Part shown: in pieces, positions 54,744 to 63,261 of the stretch
How the letters are laid out: each line of letters starts with the position of its first letter
Position numbering within the stretch: the first letter of the stretch is position 1
NCBI GenBank assembly: GCA_030645495.1
Contig: JAUSLV010000021.1
Location: 29,614-93,613, forward strand
Direction of reading: 5' to 3'
Source of the DNA: Actinomycetota bacterium
Lineage (GTDB): Bacteria; Actinomycetota; Acidimicrobiia; Acidimicrobiales; Ilumatobacteraceae
DNA: 64,000 bases
Translations under genes and position numbers: made by a program
Notes under the pieces: generated by a model
What the model was told of the DNA's origin: nothing
The model's input: only the letters and a program-made list of their open reading frames with translations
Databases searched by the model: none

Positions 54744-55342
54744 CCGGCCAGCGGGCGGTCGACGTGGCGGCACTCATCGACGGCATCATCGCCTCGCTGG
54801 TTCCGGCGGCGCTGCCACAGGCCGACGACCACGACACGCTTGCTCGCAACCGCCAGTGGTTGCTGGGGCTCGAGGACGAGATCATCACCTTGTTCTACGA
54901 CTCGCTGTACGCGCACTCGGCCACTGCCGCCCTCTTCCAGGACGGCGAGCGGGCTGCCCGCGAGCAGACGCTGCGCGGATGGTGGCAGCGCACGGTCGGC
55001 GCCCCGGTCGATCTCGCCTACTTCCGCTGGATGAGCCTGGTGGGCATCGTGCACATCAAGCGTCGCGTCACCAACCCGATGATGCTGTCGATGCTGCCGA
55101 TCGTGTCCGAGCGCGTGGTCACGCGTGCTCGCGCCGACCTCGGCGAGGCCGAGGCGCAGCGCCTGCAGCAGGTGTTCTCGCGCCTCAGCACCACGATCGG
55201 CGCGATCATTTCCGAGGCGTACACGATGGGCTTCGTCGGCGCGCTGGAGGATCTCGCCGGGCTCGACCCGAAGCTCACCGCCAGGATGCTCGACCTCGAG
55301 GTGCAGCGCATCGAACGCGAGAGCCGCGCCCAGCTCAGCTGA
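54740..55342 (+). CDS. Protoglobin / globin-sensor domain protein
   Basis: A 200-residue protein of the globin-coupled-sensor/protoglobin type. Helices visible include the FYDSLYAHSATAALF region and the EQTLRGWWQRTVGA region, and the likely haem-binding proximal His is H105 in LVGIVHIKRRV. It has the globin domain only; no output domain is attached, and the last 40 residues form a helix. It would bind O2, NO or CO. Its GTG at 54740 overlaps the Roadblock stop (GTGA). Its 3' end overlaps the convergent TetR gene by 8 bp. Confidence 0.82.
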   Translation: MTGQRAVDVAALIDGIIASLVPAALPQADDHDTLARNRQWLLGLEDEIITLFYDSLYAHSATAALFQDGERAAREQTLRGWWQRTVGAPVDLAYFRWMSLVGIVHIKRRVTNPMMLSMLPIVSERVVTRARADLGEAEAQRLQQVFSRLSTTIGAIISEAYTMGFVGALEDLAGLDPKLTARMLDLEVQRIERESRAQLS

Positions 55343-56042
55343 TCGGTGCGGCGGTTCCCGGGAAGAGCCGACCAGTGTGCTCGACCACGACGGCCTCGAA
55401 CAGCGAGCACGGCGTGTCGATCACGTTGTGCAGGTGCCCGAACAACTCGAGCGAGATCGCGCCCATCACGTTCGCCCACGCCACCATGCCGGCTGCCAGC
55501 AGATCGTCGTCGATCGCCAGGTCGAGTCGCCCACACAGCGCGGCGACATCCACCAAGAGCTGCTGCGGCAGGTTCGCCGCTGCGTCGGAAGGCACGCGAC
55601 CGCCGGCCTGCACGTCGGCCAGCAGTGCGAGCAGCACACCCGTGTAGCGGCTGGCGGGGCCGATCGTGTCGAGCGGTGCCGCGTAACCCGGCACCGGGGT
55701 GCCGAACAGCAGCGCGTACTCCGCCGGGTTGTCGACCGCCCACTGGCGGATGCCGGCGGCGATCGCCCGCCACCGTGCCGCGAAGTCGCCACGCCGGCGC
55801 ACGGCATCGTCGGCAGCCTGCGCGGCGACGCCGAGACGGTCGTACGAATCGATGATCAGCCGGGTGAGCAGTTCGTCGCGGCTGGCGAAGTAGCGGTACA
55901 CCGCCGAACTCACCATGCCCAGGTCGCGAGCGATGGCCCGCAGCGACAGTGCAGCGGCACCCGACTCGGCCACCTGCACCCGAGCGAGGCGCACGATCTC
56001 GGCCACCACCTCTGCGCGGGCACGTTCCCTGATCCCTGCCAT
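55335..56042 (-). CDS. TetR-family transcriptional regulator
   Basis: A 235-residue repressor. The N-terminal HTH is LSLRAIARDLGMVSSAVYRYFASRDELLTRLI. The C-terminal ligand domain resembles the WHG-domain subgroup (FAARWRAIAAGIRQWAVDNPAEYALLFGTPVPGY). The start at the ATG at 56042 is chosen because it fits the HTH. Two copies of a palindromic sequence lie between this gene and the divergent epimerase gene, so it very likely represses both itself and that gene. The ligand is unknown. Confidence 0.88.
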   Translation of the reverse strand: MAGIRERARAEVVAEIVRLARVQVAESGAAALSLRAIARDLGMVSSAVYRYFASRDELLTRLIIDSYDRLGVAAQAADDAVRRRGDFAARWRAIAAGIRQWAVDNPAEYALLFGTPVPGYAAPLDTIGPASRYTGVLLALLADVQAGGRVPSDAAANLPQQLLVDVAALCGRLDLAIDDDLLAAGMVAWANVMGAISLELFGHLHNVIDTPCSLFEAVVVEHTGRLFPGTAAPIS

Positions 56043-56075
56043 GACGACGAGTGTAGCGAACGTCACTCACATACG

Positions 56076-56088
56076 AGAGCAGTGCTCT
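56076..56088. promoter_or_regulatory. Probable TetR operator 1
   Basis: AGAGCAGTGCTCT is a perfect 13-bp palindrome, 34 bp upstream of the TetR start at 56042. It shares its core GAGCAGTGCTCT and the following [T/C]GCTT with operator 2, 42 bp to the right (four helical turns centre to centre). Confidence 0.7.
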
Positions 56089-56117
56089 TGCTTTCGCTGG
56101 TGACCGTCGGCATGATG

Positions 56118-56130
56118 TGAGCAGTGCTCT
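56118..56130. promoter_or_regulatory. Probable TetR operator 2
   Basis: TGAGCAGTGCTCT contains the same palindromic core as operator 1, in the same orientation. It lies 45 bp upstream of the epimerase-like start at 56175, well placed to block that promoter. Confidence 0.7.
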
Positions 56131-56174
56131 CGCTTCTGAGCGGCACTCACTCGAACCGAACACTCGGAGCAACC

Positions 56175-57110
56175 ATGAACCGCCATCTCGTCATCGGCGC
56201 CGGCCCTGTGGGCAGCGGCGTCGCCAGCGCCCTCGCCGCGCAGGGCACCCCCGTCACCGTCGTCACCCGCAGCGGCTCGGGCCCCGCGCACCCGCTCGTG
56301 ACTCTCGTGAAGGCCGACGCCACCGACGCGAGCGCGCTCACCGCTGCTGCCACTGGTGCCGCGGCGATCTACAACTGCGTCAACCCGCCGTACCACCGCT
56401 GGCCCACCGACTGGCCGCCCGTGCACCGTGCGCTGATGATCGCGGCCGAGCGCAGCGGCGCTGTGCTCGTGATGATGGACAACCTCTACGCGTTCGGCCC
56501 CGGCACACCGATGCCGATGGCGGAAGGCTCGGCGATGAACGCCTCCGGCCCGAAGGGGTCCACCCGCCGCACGATGGCGCACGACCTGCTGAAGGCGCAC
56601 GCCGCCGGTCGGCTGCGAGCCACGTTCGCCCGCGCCAGCGACTTCTACGGCCCCGGGGTGCTGGGCGCGGCCCTGGGCGCGCGCGTGGTGCCCAAGGTGC
56701 TGGCGGGTAAGAAGGTCAGCCTGCTGGGCGCGCTCGACGTGCCGCACTCTTTGAGCTACATGCCCGACGTGGTGCGCACGCTCGTCACGATCGCCACCGA
56801 CGAGCGTGCCTGGGGCAGGCCGTGGCATGTGCCCAACGCGCCGGCCGTCACGCAGCGCGAGGCGGTGCAGGCGCTGGCTGCGGCCGCGGGCACGAGCGTA
56901 AAGGTGACCACCGTGCCGAAAGCGATGGTGCAGGCGCTCGGGCTGGCGGTGCCAACGATGCGCGGGCTCACCGAGACGTGGTACCAGTTCGACAGCCCGT
57001 GGATCACCGACTCGGCACTCACGGAGCACACGTTCGGCCTGACGGCCACACCGTTGGCCGATGCTGCCGCGGCCACCGTCGCCTGGTGGAAGGCGCGCAC
57101 GGCCGCGTGA
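56175..57110 (+). CDS. NAD(P)-dependent epimerase/dehydratase family (atypical SDR)
   Basis: A 311-residue Rossmann protein with VIGAGPVGSGVASALA at the N-terminus (GxGxxG). It lacks a clear YxxxK; NLYAFGPGTPM replaces the usual catalytic segment, so it may be an atypical SDR that binds NAD(P)H without epimerase chemistry. The start at the ATG at 56175 has GGAG 6 bases upstream. It is divergent from the TetR gene and probably controlled by it; the natural substrate may be related to the inducer. Confidence 0.8.
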   Translation: MNRHLVIGAGPVGSGVASALAAQGTPVTVVTRSGSGPAHPLVTLVKADATDASALTAAATGAAAIYNCVNPPYHRWPTDWPPVHRALMIAAERSGAVLVMMDNLYAFGPGTPMPMAEGSAMNASGPKGSTRRTMAHDLLKAHAAGRLRATFARASDFYGPGVLGAALGARVVPKVLAGKKVSLLGALDVPHSLSYMPDVVRTLVTIATDERAWGRPWHVPNAPAVTQREAVQALAAAAGTSVKVTTVPKAMVQALGLAVPTMRGLTETWYQFDSPWITDSALTEHTFGLTATPLADAAAATVAWWKARTAA

Positions 57111-57220
57111 GCAGCCCGCTCGCGTTGGGAGCCGCGCTGACGGCATCGTTAGGGTGGTGCGCGGTAGCCGATCCAGCCGACCCTCCCAACGAAGTGGGGA
57201 CTGCGTCTGAGCCGGGCCAA

Positions 57221-57242
57221 CTTCACACAGCGTTCACATGCG
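57221..57242 (+). promoter_or_regulatory. PHO-box-like pair of 11-bp direct repeats upstream of glnII
   Basis: CTTCACACAGC-GTTCACATGCG are two abutting 11-bp units, close to the Streptomyces PhoP box consensus (GTTCAYYYRGC-type units). They lie 71 bp before the glnII start. In Streptomyces PhoP represses glnII directly, so the location makes sense; a PhoP gene is not in the window. Confidence 0.45.
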
Positions 57243-57312
57243 GGCAATGGGGCGGAAACGGCTCTTGCGCAGCATGTTGATGCCCCTCCCACCACACCCG
57301 TAAAGGATTCCC

Positions 57313-58323
57313 GTGGCTTACCAAGCTGAATACATCTGGATCGACGGCACCGAGCCCACGCCGCTGCTCCGCTCGAAGACCAAGATCATCGCCGACGGCA
57401 AGACCCCGCCGATCTGGGGCTTCGACGGCTCCTCCACCAACCAGGCCACCGGCGACAAGAGCGACTGCGAACTGCAGCCGCAGTTCGTGTGCCCGGATCC
57501 GATCCGTGGTGGCGACAACGTGCTCGTCATGTGCGATGTGCACCTGGCCCAGGACGACAAGCCGCACCCCACCAACACCCGCCATGCGCTGGTGAAGGCC
57601 GCGAAGAAGTTCGCCAAGCACGAGATGATCTTCGGCATCGAGCAGGAGTACACCTTCCTCAAGCTCGACGGCACGCCGCTCGGCTTCCCCAACAGTGGCT
57701 TCCCCGCCCCGCAGGGCCCGTACTACTGCGGCGTCGGCGCCGGCCGCGTCGTCGCTCGTGAGATCATCGAAGAGCACACGCAAGCGTGCCTCGATGCCGG
57801 TCTGATGATCGAGGGCACCAACGCCGAGGTCATGCCCGGTCAGTGGGAGTTCCAGATCGGTGCCGCCGACGGTGTCACCGTCAGCGACCACATGTACGTC
57901 GCCCGCTGGTTGCTGCACCGCATCGCCGAGGACTACGACGTGGTCGTCAGCTTCGCCGCCAAGCCGCAGAAGGGCGACTGGAACGGCGCCGGCGCACACA
58001 CCAACTTCAGCACGAAGGCGATGCGCGAGGACAAGGACATGAAGGCGATCAAGGCCGCGTGCGAGGCGATCGGCAAGAAGATCGACCTGCACGTCAAGAA
58101 CTACGGCCACGACATCGAGAGCCGCCTCACCGGCGCCCACGAGACCGCCCCGTTCAACAAGTTCAGCTACGGCGTCTCCGACCGTGGTGCCTCCATCCGC
58201 ATCCCGTGGCAGGTGTCGCGCACCGGCAAGGGCTACGCCGAGGATCGTCGCCCCAACGCCAACTGCGACCCGTACACGGTCACCCGTCTCATCATCGAGA
58301 CGGTCTGCGGCGCCGCCGGCTGA
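57313..58323 (+). CDS. glnII: Glutamine synthetase type II
   Basis: A 336-residue GSII enzyme, the eukaryote-like decamer type found in rhizobia, Frankia and Streptomyces, that makes glutamine from glutamate, ammonia and ATP. It has WGFDGSSTNQATG, FGIEQEYTFL, PGQWEFQIG, NGAGAHTNFSTKAMR and the RGASIRIP Arg segment; the TPLRR-type N-terminus is EPTPLLRSKTKI. The GTG at 57313 has AAAGGA upstream. GSII is usually an auxiliary enzyme under nitrogen control; a strong terminator follows, so it is monocistronic. Confidence 0.95.
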   Translation: MAYQAEYIWIDGTEPTPLLRSKTKIIADGKTPPIWGFDGSSTNQATGDKSDCELQPQFVCPDPIRGGDNVLVMCDVHLAQDDKPHPTNTRHALVKAAKKFAKHEMIFGIEQEYTFLKLDGTPLGFPNSGFPAPQGPYYCGVGAGRVVAREIIEEHTQACLDAGLMIEGTNAEVMPGQWEFQIGAADGVTVSDHMYVARWLLHRIAEDYDVVVSFAAKPQKGDWNGAGAHTNFSTKAMREDKDMKAIKAACEAIGKKIDLHVKNYGHDIESRLTGAHETAPFNKFSYGVSDRGASIRIPWQVSRTGKGYAEDRRPNANCDPYTVTRLIIETVCGAAG

Positions 58324-58348
58324 CCTTCAGTTCACAGGTTCCAGCATC

Positions 58349-58387
58349 GAGGGGTCCGGGTTCGCCCGGGCCCCTCGTGCCGTTTTC
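58349..58387 (+). terminator. Intrinsic terminator of glnII
   Basis: A 12-bp stem GAGGGGTCCGGG/CCCGGGCCCCTC (one G-U pair) with a TTCG tetraloop (58361-58364) is followed by GTGCCGTTTT. It begins 26 bases after the glnII stop. Confidence 0.9.
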
Positions 58388-58439
58388 GGGTGGTGGTCGC
58401 CCTGCTAGCGTCCGGCTGGCGGACGGCGGGAGGAACACG

Positions 58440-61196
58440 ATGGCGCGCATGATCAAGGTCCTGCCGACGATGGTGCTGCTGATCGTCACGTCGATCGTCA
58501 CGCCCGCCGAGCAGGTGCCTCAGGCTGCCGCCGCCGGCACCGACGCTATGTTCGTGCAGGGCGAGGACGGCACCTGGGTCACGTTCGGCTCGTATTACTC
58601 GTTCATCCACCCGACGTTCCAGCGCTCCTGGCACGGCACCAACGGGGTGATCGTCGGTGCGGACGAAGGCGGCCACGACTTCACCGTCTGGCTGCGTGCT
58701 GCCGACGGCGCGCCGCTGACGGTCGGCGTGTACGAGAACGCCGAACGCGACCCGTTCAACTCCGCGGGTCATCCGGGCATGAGCGTGTCAGGCGACAGCG
58801 CAGGGTGCAACATCGTGTCGGGTCGCTTCATCATCGACGACATCGCCTTCGACGCGAGCGGGGTGGCCACGCGACTCGCGGCGCGGTGGGAGATGCACTG
58901 TGAGGGGCACGAGCCGGCGGTCTTCGGAGCAGTGACGGTCAACAGCAGCGCCACCTACTGGAGCCGCAACATCACCCCGCGCCTGCGGTTCGGCTCCACC
59001 AGCATCGGAGCGCCGACAGCGGCGCAAGACGTCATCATCGCCAACACGGGTCCCTCACCTCTCCACGTGACCGAAGCGCAGCTCACCGGCCCCAATGCAG
59101 CGTCGTTCGAGGTCGTTTCCGACCCCTGCACGGGTGTCGACATCGCCGTGGGGGGCACATGCAGGGTGACGGTGCGCTACAACCCGGTCAGCGTCGGCAC
59201 CCACACCGCTCGCCTCACCGTGTTCGACGACGTAGCGCCGAACACCGGGTTGGGCACAGGGCAGGACACCGTGCTCGACGGCTCTGCTGCGAGCGTCTCG
59301 ATGAAGCTGTTCATGGACGGTGAGGCCGGCAATGCCTCACCCGGACCGATGCACCTCCTCAGCACCTCGTTCACGTTTGACTCCTCGAGTGCCGGCATCA
59401 CAGCATCCGGCTCCGCGTCGGGCGTCGAGTTCTCTCTCCACCTCCTGGCTCCCCTGGGCCAACCGCTCGCGACCGGCGTGTACGAAGGAGCGGCGAGGTT
59501 GCCGAGTGCCGACACGCCTGGCATCGATCTGACCGCGGATGGTCTGGGCTGCGCGAGCGCCACTGGGCGGTTCATCGTCGACGACCTGGTGATGCGGCCC
59601 AACGGCTCGATCATCACCTTCGCTGCTCGATGGGAGTACCACTGCGACGGGGCGGAGACCGCCAGCTTCGGTGCCGTTGCGTTCAACTCCGCCATTTCCT
59701 ACCCGGAACGAACGCTGTCGGTTCGCATCCTCGATTTCGACCAGGTAACTCGAGGTGTGTCCTCGACCGTACCGGTGACGGTGTCCAACCTCGGGCCGGC
59801 GCCGCTGCATTTCGGCACTGCCGCCATCGGCGGCAACGATGCCGGCGACTTCGCGATCGTCGGCAACAACTGCACTGGCACGACGGTCGCATCCGGCGCG
59901 ACGTGCACGCTGCAGGTGCGATTCCTCGCCGACGGCGCCTACGGCGACCGAACCGCCCGCCTCACGTTCTTCGACGACATTGCACCAGCGGGTGGGGGCG
60001 GCACGGGACAAGACGTGCTGCTCTGGGGCACCGTGTCGTCGGCGTACGGCGAATTCGTTCCGCTCACCCCAAGCCGAATCCTCGACACACGCGAAGGAAA
60101 CGGCGCGCCCCTGCGGCCGATCCCAGCAGGCTCGGTCATCGACGTCCAGGTCACCGGCAGAGGCGGGGTGCCGGCAACGGGCGTCAGCAGCGTCGTCCTC
60201 AACGTGACCGCGGTGAACGCCACGACCGAAACGTTCATCACCTTGTGGCCCACCGGCGGCGAGCGACCGACTGTCTCCAATCTCAACCCCGCACCTGGGC
60301 CACCGATCCCGAACCAGGCCACGATCCAAATGGGGGCTGGCGGCAAGATCAGCGCCTACAACCACAACGGGCGCGTCGACCTGATCTTCGATGTCGTCGG
60401 CTACTACTCGGATGAGGAAGGGGTGCCCGGCTCCCGCTTCCACGCCGTTGGGCCGTTCCGCATGATCGACACGCGCTACGGCACCGGCCCCCTGCCCATC
60501 GCGCCGATCGGCCCGAGGCAGACGCTGCCCTTCGACGTTCGCGGAGCCGGAGGCGAAGTCCCGTCCGACGTCACGGCCGTGGTGATGAACGTGACGTTCG
60601 TGAACCCGACGGCACCCGGCTTCGTGACTGTCTACCCGGGCGACGTGCCGTTGCCGACCACCTCGAGCCTCAACACCTCGCCCGGCGCCGTCCGGCCGAA
60701 CCTCGTGACCGTGCGCGTCCCTCCCAGCGGGATCGTCAACTTCTTCAACTTCCAGGGCTCCACCGACCTTGTGGTCGACGTGGTCGGGTACTACGACACC
60801 ACGCGGGTCGGCGACGCCGGACGCTTCCAGCCGGTGACCCCGTTCAGGGCGTGGGACACTCGCGACTCCGACGTGCCGCTCGACTCGAACGAAGTCTGGT
60901 CGTTCCCCATCGGCGACTTCGGTGGGGCAGCCCCCTTCGCATCTGCAGCCGTCCTCAACGTGACGGCCGTCAGCCCGACGGCAAGCGGATTCCTCACCGT
61001 GTACTCCGATGACCTCTGTGATCCACCGCTCGCGTCGAACCTCAACTTCGTTGCCGGTCAAACGGTTCCCAACGGCGTGATCGCGCAACTGTCGCTCGGC
61101 ACCGAGTGCGCGCTCGGAGACGGGCGGATCGACGTCTACAACCTGAGTGGCAAGACGCACGTCATCCTCGACGTCGTCGGGTACTTCATGACCTGA
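58440..61196 (+). CDS. Exported repeat protein: two beta-sandwich/ASH-like pairs and three LDTR...VVGYY domains
   Basis: A 918-residue exported protein with a signal peptide (1-32, ends QAAAAG). Residues about 35-280 and 285-540 are duplicated units, each a beta-sandwich (DSAGCNIVSGRFIIDDI-type) followed by an ASPM/HYDIN-like Ig domain (VIIANTGPSPLHVTEAQLTG). From about 545 to the end come three copies of an actinobacterial surface domain of about 125 residues, starting at SRILDTR, RMIDTR and RAWDTR (about 547, 674 and 803) and ending DVVGYY, DVVGYY and DVVGYF. There is no anchor, lipobox or enzyme motif. It starts at the ATG at 58440 with a GGGAGG site. Likely a structural or adhesive exoprotein. 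Confidence 0.82.
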   Translation: MARMIKVLPTMVLLIVTSIVTPAEQVPQAAAAGTDAMFVQGEDGTWVTFGSYYSFIHPTFQRSWHGTNGVIVGADEGGHDFTVWLRAADGAPLTVGVYENAERDPFNSAGHPGMSVSGDSAGCNIVSGRFIIDDIAFDASGVATRLAARWEMHCEGHEPAVFGAVTVNSSATYWSRNITPRLRFGSTSIGAPTAAQDVIIANTGPSPLHVTEAQLTGPNAASFEVVSDPCTGVDIAVGGTCRVTVRYNPVSVGTHTARLTVFDDVAPNTGLGTGQDTVLDGSAASVSMKLFMDGEAGNASPGPMHLLSTSFTFDSSSAGITASGSASGVEFSLHLLAPLGQPLATGVYEGAARLPSADTPGIDLTADGLGCASATGRFIVDDLVMRPNGSIITFAARWEYHCDGAETASFGAVAFNSAISYPERTLSVRILDFDQVTRGVSSTVPVTVSNLGPAPLHFGTAAIGGNDAGDFAIVGNNCTGTTVASGATCTLQVRFLADGAYGDRTARLTFFDDIAPAGGGGTGQDVLLWGTVSSAYGEFVPLTPSRILDTREGNGAPLRPIPAGSVIDVQVTGRGGVPATGVSSVVLNVTAVNATTETFITLWPTGGERPTVSNLNPAPGPPIPNQATIQMGAGGKISAYNHNGRVDLIFDVVGYYSDEEGVPGSRFHAVGPFRMIDTRYGTGPLPIAPIGPRQTLPFDVRGAGGEVPSDVTAVVMNVTFVNPTAPGFVTVYPGDVPLPTTSSLNTSPGAVRPNLVTVRVPPSGIVNFFNFQGSTDLVVDVVGYYDTTRVGDAGRFQPVTPFRAWDTRDSDVPLDSNEVWSFPIGDFGGAAPFASAAVLNVTAVSPTASGFLTVYSDDLCDPPLASNLNFVAGQTVPNGVIAQLSLGTECALGDGRIDVYNLSGKTHVILDVVGYFMT

Positions 61197-61261
61197 CCGC
61201 TTCCTGATCGGCGGTTCGCCGGCGGGATTACCTTGTCACACCCTCGTGGTTGACTACGTAC

Positions 61262-62506
61262 ATGAGTTCGTTCCTCATTCCCGATGTCGAGGCCGTGCGG
61301 GCGATGTCGCCTGCCCAGCTCGAGGCGCTGGCGCGCGAGCTCGATGGTGAGCGCCGCGCGCTCGAGACGGCATTGGCGACGCTGGTGGCGCGGGTGGAGG
61401 AGGCGGGGGCGTACCGCAGCGATGGTCATCGCACCGTGCGGGCGTGGGGCATGGCCGCGTGCAACTGGTCGCTGCCCGAGGCCGCCCGGTTCGTGAAGGC
61501 CGGCCACCTGCTGGCGCGGTTCCCGTCGGCTGCGGGCATGGGTGTGGCGCAGCTGCACGCGCTGGCGGCCGTGGCCGCGAATCCGCGGGTTGCCGAGCAT
61601 CTCCCTGAGGCCGAGCAGTTGCTCGTCGGCCAGGCCGCGGTGCTCGACTTCGACGACTACTCGGTGTTGCTGCGGGCGTGGGAAGCAGCGGCAGACCCTG
61701 ATGGCGCGCACCTCGATCACGAGCGGGCGCATCGCGAGCGCGAGGCCACGCTCGCCCACGTGGGCGCGAAGGCGTTCCTCAACGCGCAGGGTGGCGCGGT
61801 GGCGGGTGTGCAGCTGAAAGAGGTGCTCGACGCGTTCGTGCACGCCGAGTTCTTGGCCGACTGGGAGGCCGGCGTCGCGATCCACGGCGAGGCGATGTCG
61901 GTGTCGCGCATGGCGCGCACCGAACGCCAGCGCCGCTTCGACGCGTTGCTCGCCGTGTTCGCGGCCGCGGCAGGGTCGGGCGTGCTGGCCGGCTTCGAAC
62001 CGACGGTGAACGTGTTGGTCGACCAGGCCACCTTCGAGCACGCACTCGTGAAGGCGTTGGGTGGCACCCCCGAACCGCTCGACCTCACCGTTGCGCACCG
62101 TTGCGAAACAGCCAATGGCGTGCAGTTGGACCCGATGGATGTGCTCATCGCCGCCGCCGTCGGGCACGTGCGCCGGGTGGTACTCAACTCCGCTGGTGTC
62201 GTGGTCGACCTCGGCCGCAAGCAGCGCCTGTTCACCGGCGCGTTGCGTGAGGTGCTGTTGGCGCTCGAACGACACTGCAACTGGTGCGGGTGTCACCACA
62301 CACCACGCCAGGTCGATCATGTGCTGCCGTTCTCCAACGCCGGCCCCACCGCATCCTGGAACGGCGGCCCCGCATGCGGCCACCACAACCGATGGCGCAC
62401 GCGCGGCTACCGCACCTGGCGCGACCCCGACGGCCACTGGCACCACTACCGCCCCGACGGCACCGAGATCGGCTGGCGCGCCGCCACGCCCGTCGCCGGC
62501 GCGTGA
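61262..62506 (+). CDS. DUF222 / 13E12-type protein with C-terminal HNH nuclease domain
   Basis: A 414-residue protein of the actinobacterial DUF222-HNH family, often present in many copies per genome and related to mobile DNA. The N-terminal DUF222 part contains RTVRAWGMAACNWSLPEAARFVKAG. The C-terminal HNH has CNWCG (zinc Cys), RQVDHVLPFSNAGPTASWNGGPACGHHNRWR, with the HxxP/His pattern of the nuclease site. The ATG at 61262 is chosen over an upstream TTG. It is a lone gene, with a 65-bp gap upstream and a palindrome downstream. The role is not established. Confidence 0.88.
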   Translation: MSSFLIPDVEAVRAMSPAQLEALARELDGERRALETALATLVARVEEAGAYRSDGHRTVRAWGMAACNWSLPEAARFVKAGHLLARFPSAAGMGVAQLHALAAVAANPRVAEHLPEAEQLLVGQAAVLDFDDYSVLLRAWEAAADPDGAHLDHERAHREREATLAHVGAKAFLNAQGGAVAGVQLKEVLDAFVHAEFLADWEAGVAIHGEAMSVSRMARTERQRRFDALLAVFAAAAGSGVLAGFEPTVNVLVDQATFEHALVKALGGTPEPLDLTVAHRCETANGVQLDPMDVLIAAAVGHVRRVVLNSAGVVVDLGRKQRLFTGALREVLLALERHCNWCGCHHTPRQVDHVLPFSNAGPTASWNGGPACGHHNRWRTRGYRTWRDPDGHWHHYRPDGTEIGWRAATPVAGA

Positions 62507-62563
62507 GGTGCGGGCGCGCTCGCGCCCATATCGGCAGACATCCGCTAGCACGGCACCCGCCCA

Positions 62564-62583
62564 GGCGGTTCAGCTGAACCGCC
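62564..62583. terminator. Perfect 20-bp palindrome between convergent HNH and vapC genes
   Basis: GGCGGTTCAGCTGAACCGCC forms an 8-bp stem with an AGCT loop and reads the same on both strands. It lies after the HNH gene and downstream of vapC, so it can act as a two-way terminator, though T-runs are absent. Confidence 0.55.
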
Positions 62584-62615
62584 CACTTCGGCAGTCGGGG
62601 AAGGGTGCTCAGGGC

Positions 62616-63008
62616 TTAGGGCTCAATGCGCTCGACGGTAGTGACCCGGTCGATCGTTCGGTCGAATGATGCGACGCGTCCGATGCCGGTGCTTTCGGCG
62701 CAGGCGACGAGGTACGCCTCGGCGAAGTCGAGTCGCTCGACCTCGTACACCTCGAGTGCTCGAAGCAGCAACACTGGGTCGACCGTGGTCATCGAGCGCA
62801 TCGCAACCAGCGAACGCATCGCTTCCGCGACCTGTACTCGGGGGGCCTTGTAGAACGACTCGAGGACATAGACGGTCTCGGCAACGATCAGGTCAGAGAG
62901 GTACAACTCGGGTTCTGCTACGAGGAACGCTGTCGCGCGTGCCGCCATCGCCGGCGGGTGACCGGTGAGGTGCCGGACGAGTACGTTCGTGTCGACGAAG
63001 GCCGTCAT
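62616..63008 (-). CDS. vapC: VapC-like PIN-domain toxin
   Basis: A 130-residue PIN-domain RNase. The acidic metal-binding residues are D6 (AFVDTNVL), E44 (VAETVYVLE), D94 (RLDFAEAYL) and D116 (SFDRTID). PIN toxins of this type cut tRNA or rRNA to slow growth when their antitoxin is lost. Its ATG at 63008 overlaps the stop of the antitoxin gene (ATGA), the usual antitoxin-first arrangement. All four active-site acids are present, so it should be functional. Confidence 0.88.
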   Translation of the reverse strand: MTAFVDTNVLVRHLTGHPPAMAARATAFLVAEPELYLSDLIVAETVYVLESFYKAPRVQVAEAMRSLVAMRSMTTVDPVLLLRALEVYEVERLDFAEAYLVACAESTGIGRVASFDRTIDRVTTVERIEP

Positions 63009-63253
63009 CTACGACCGTCAGCGCGGGCGGCTCGCGTCTTTCGGACCACGTCGTCCCATGCAGCGTTGCGGCGCGATGCAGGCACCTTGATGCTCCCGGC
63101 CAGGGACAGGAAGTCCGAGGTACGTGCCAGTACTGCTCGGCTGCCTTCGACACGGAACACGACGTTGTCTCCCTCTCCGATCCCAAGTGCATCGCGTACC
63201 GCCTTGGGGACGGTCACCTGACCCTTTGAACTCATCCGTGCTGCGATCTCCAC
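63005..63253 (-). CDS. vapB: VapB-like AbrB/SpoVT-domain antitoxin
   Basis: An 82-residue antitoxin. The N-terminal swapped-hairpin AbrB domain reads MSSKGQVTVPKAVRDALGIGEGDNVVFRVEG; the C-terminal tail (SRRNAAWDDVVRKTRAARADGRR) would wrap around the toxin. The GTG at 63253 is preferred because AAGGAGG stands 5 bases before it; a TTG at 63277 lies inside the upstream inverted repeat and is unlikely. It binds its own promoter in this family, usually with the toxin, giving autorepression. Confidence 0.88.
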   Translation of the reverse strand: MEIAARMSSKGQVTVPKAVRDALGIGEGDNVVFRVEGSRAVLARTSDFLSLAGSIKVPASRRNAAWDDVVRKTRAARADGRR

Positions 63254-63261
63254 ATCGTCCT

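Noticed and set aside
61209..61221. CGGCG-GTT-CGCCG hairpin after the repeat-rich exoprotein gene
   Set aside because: Only a 5-bp stem and no T-run; too likely by chance in GC-rich DNA.
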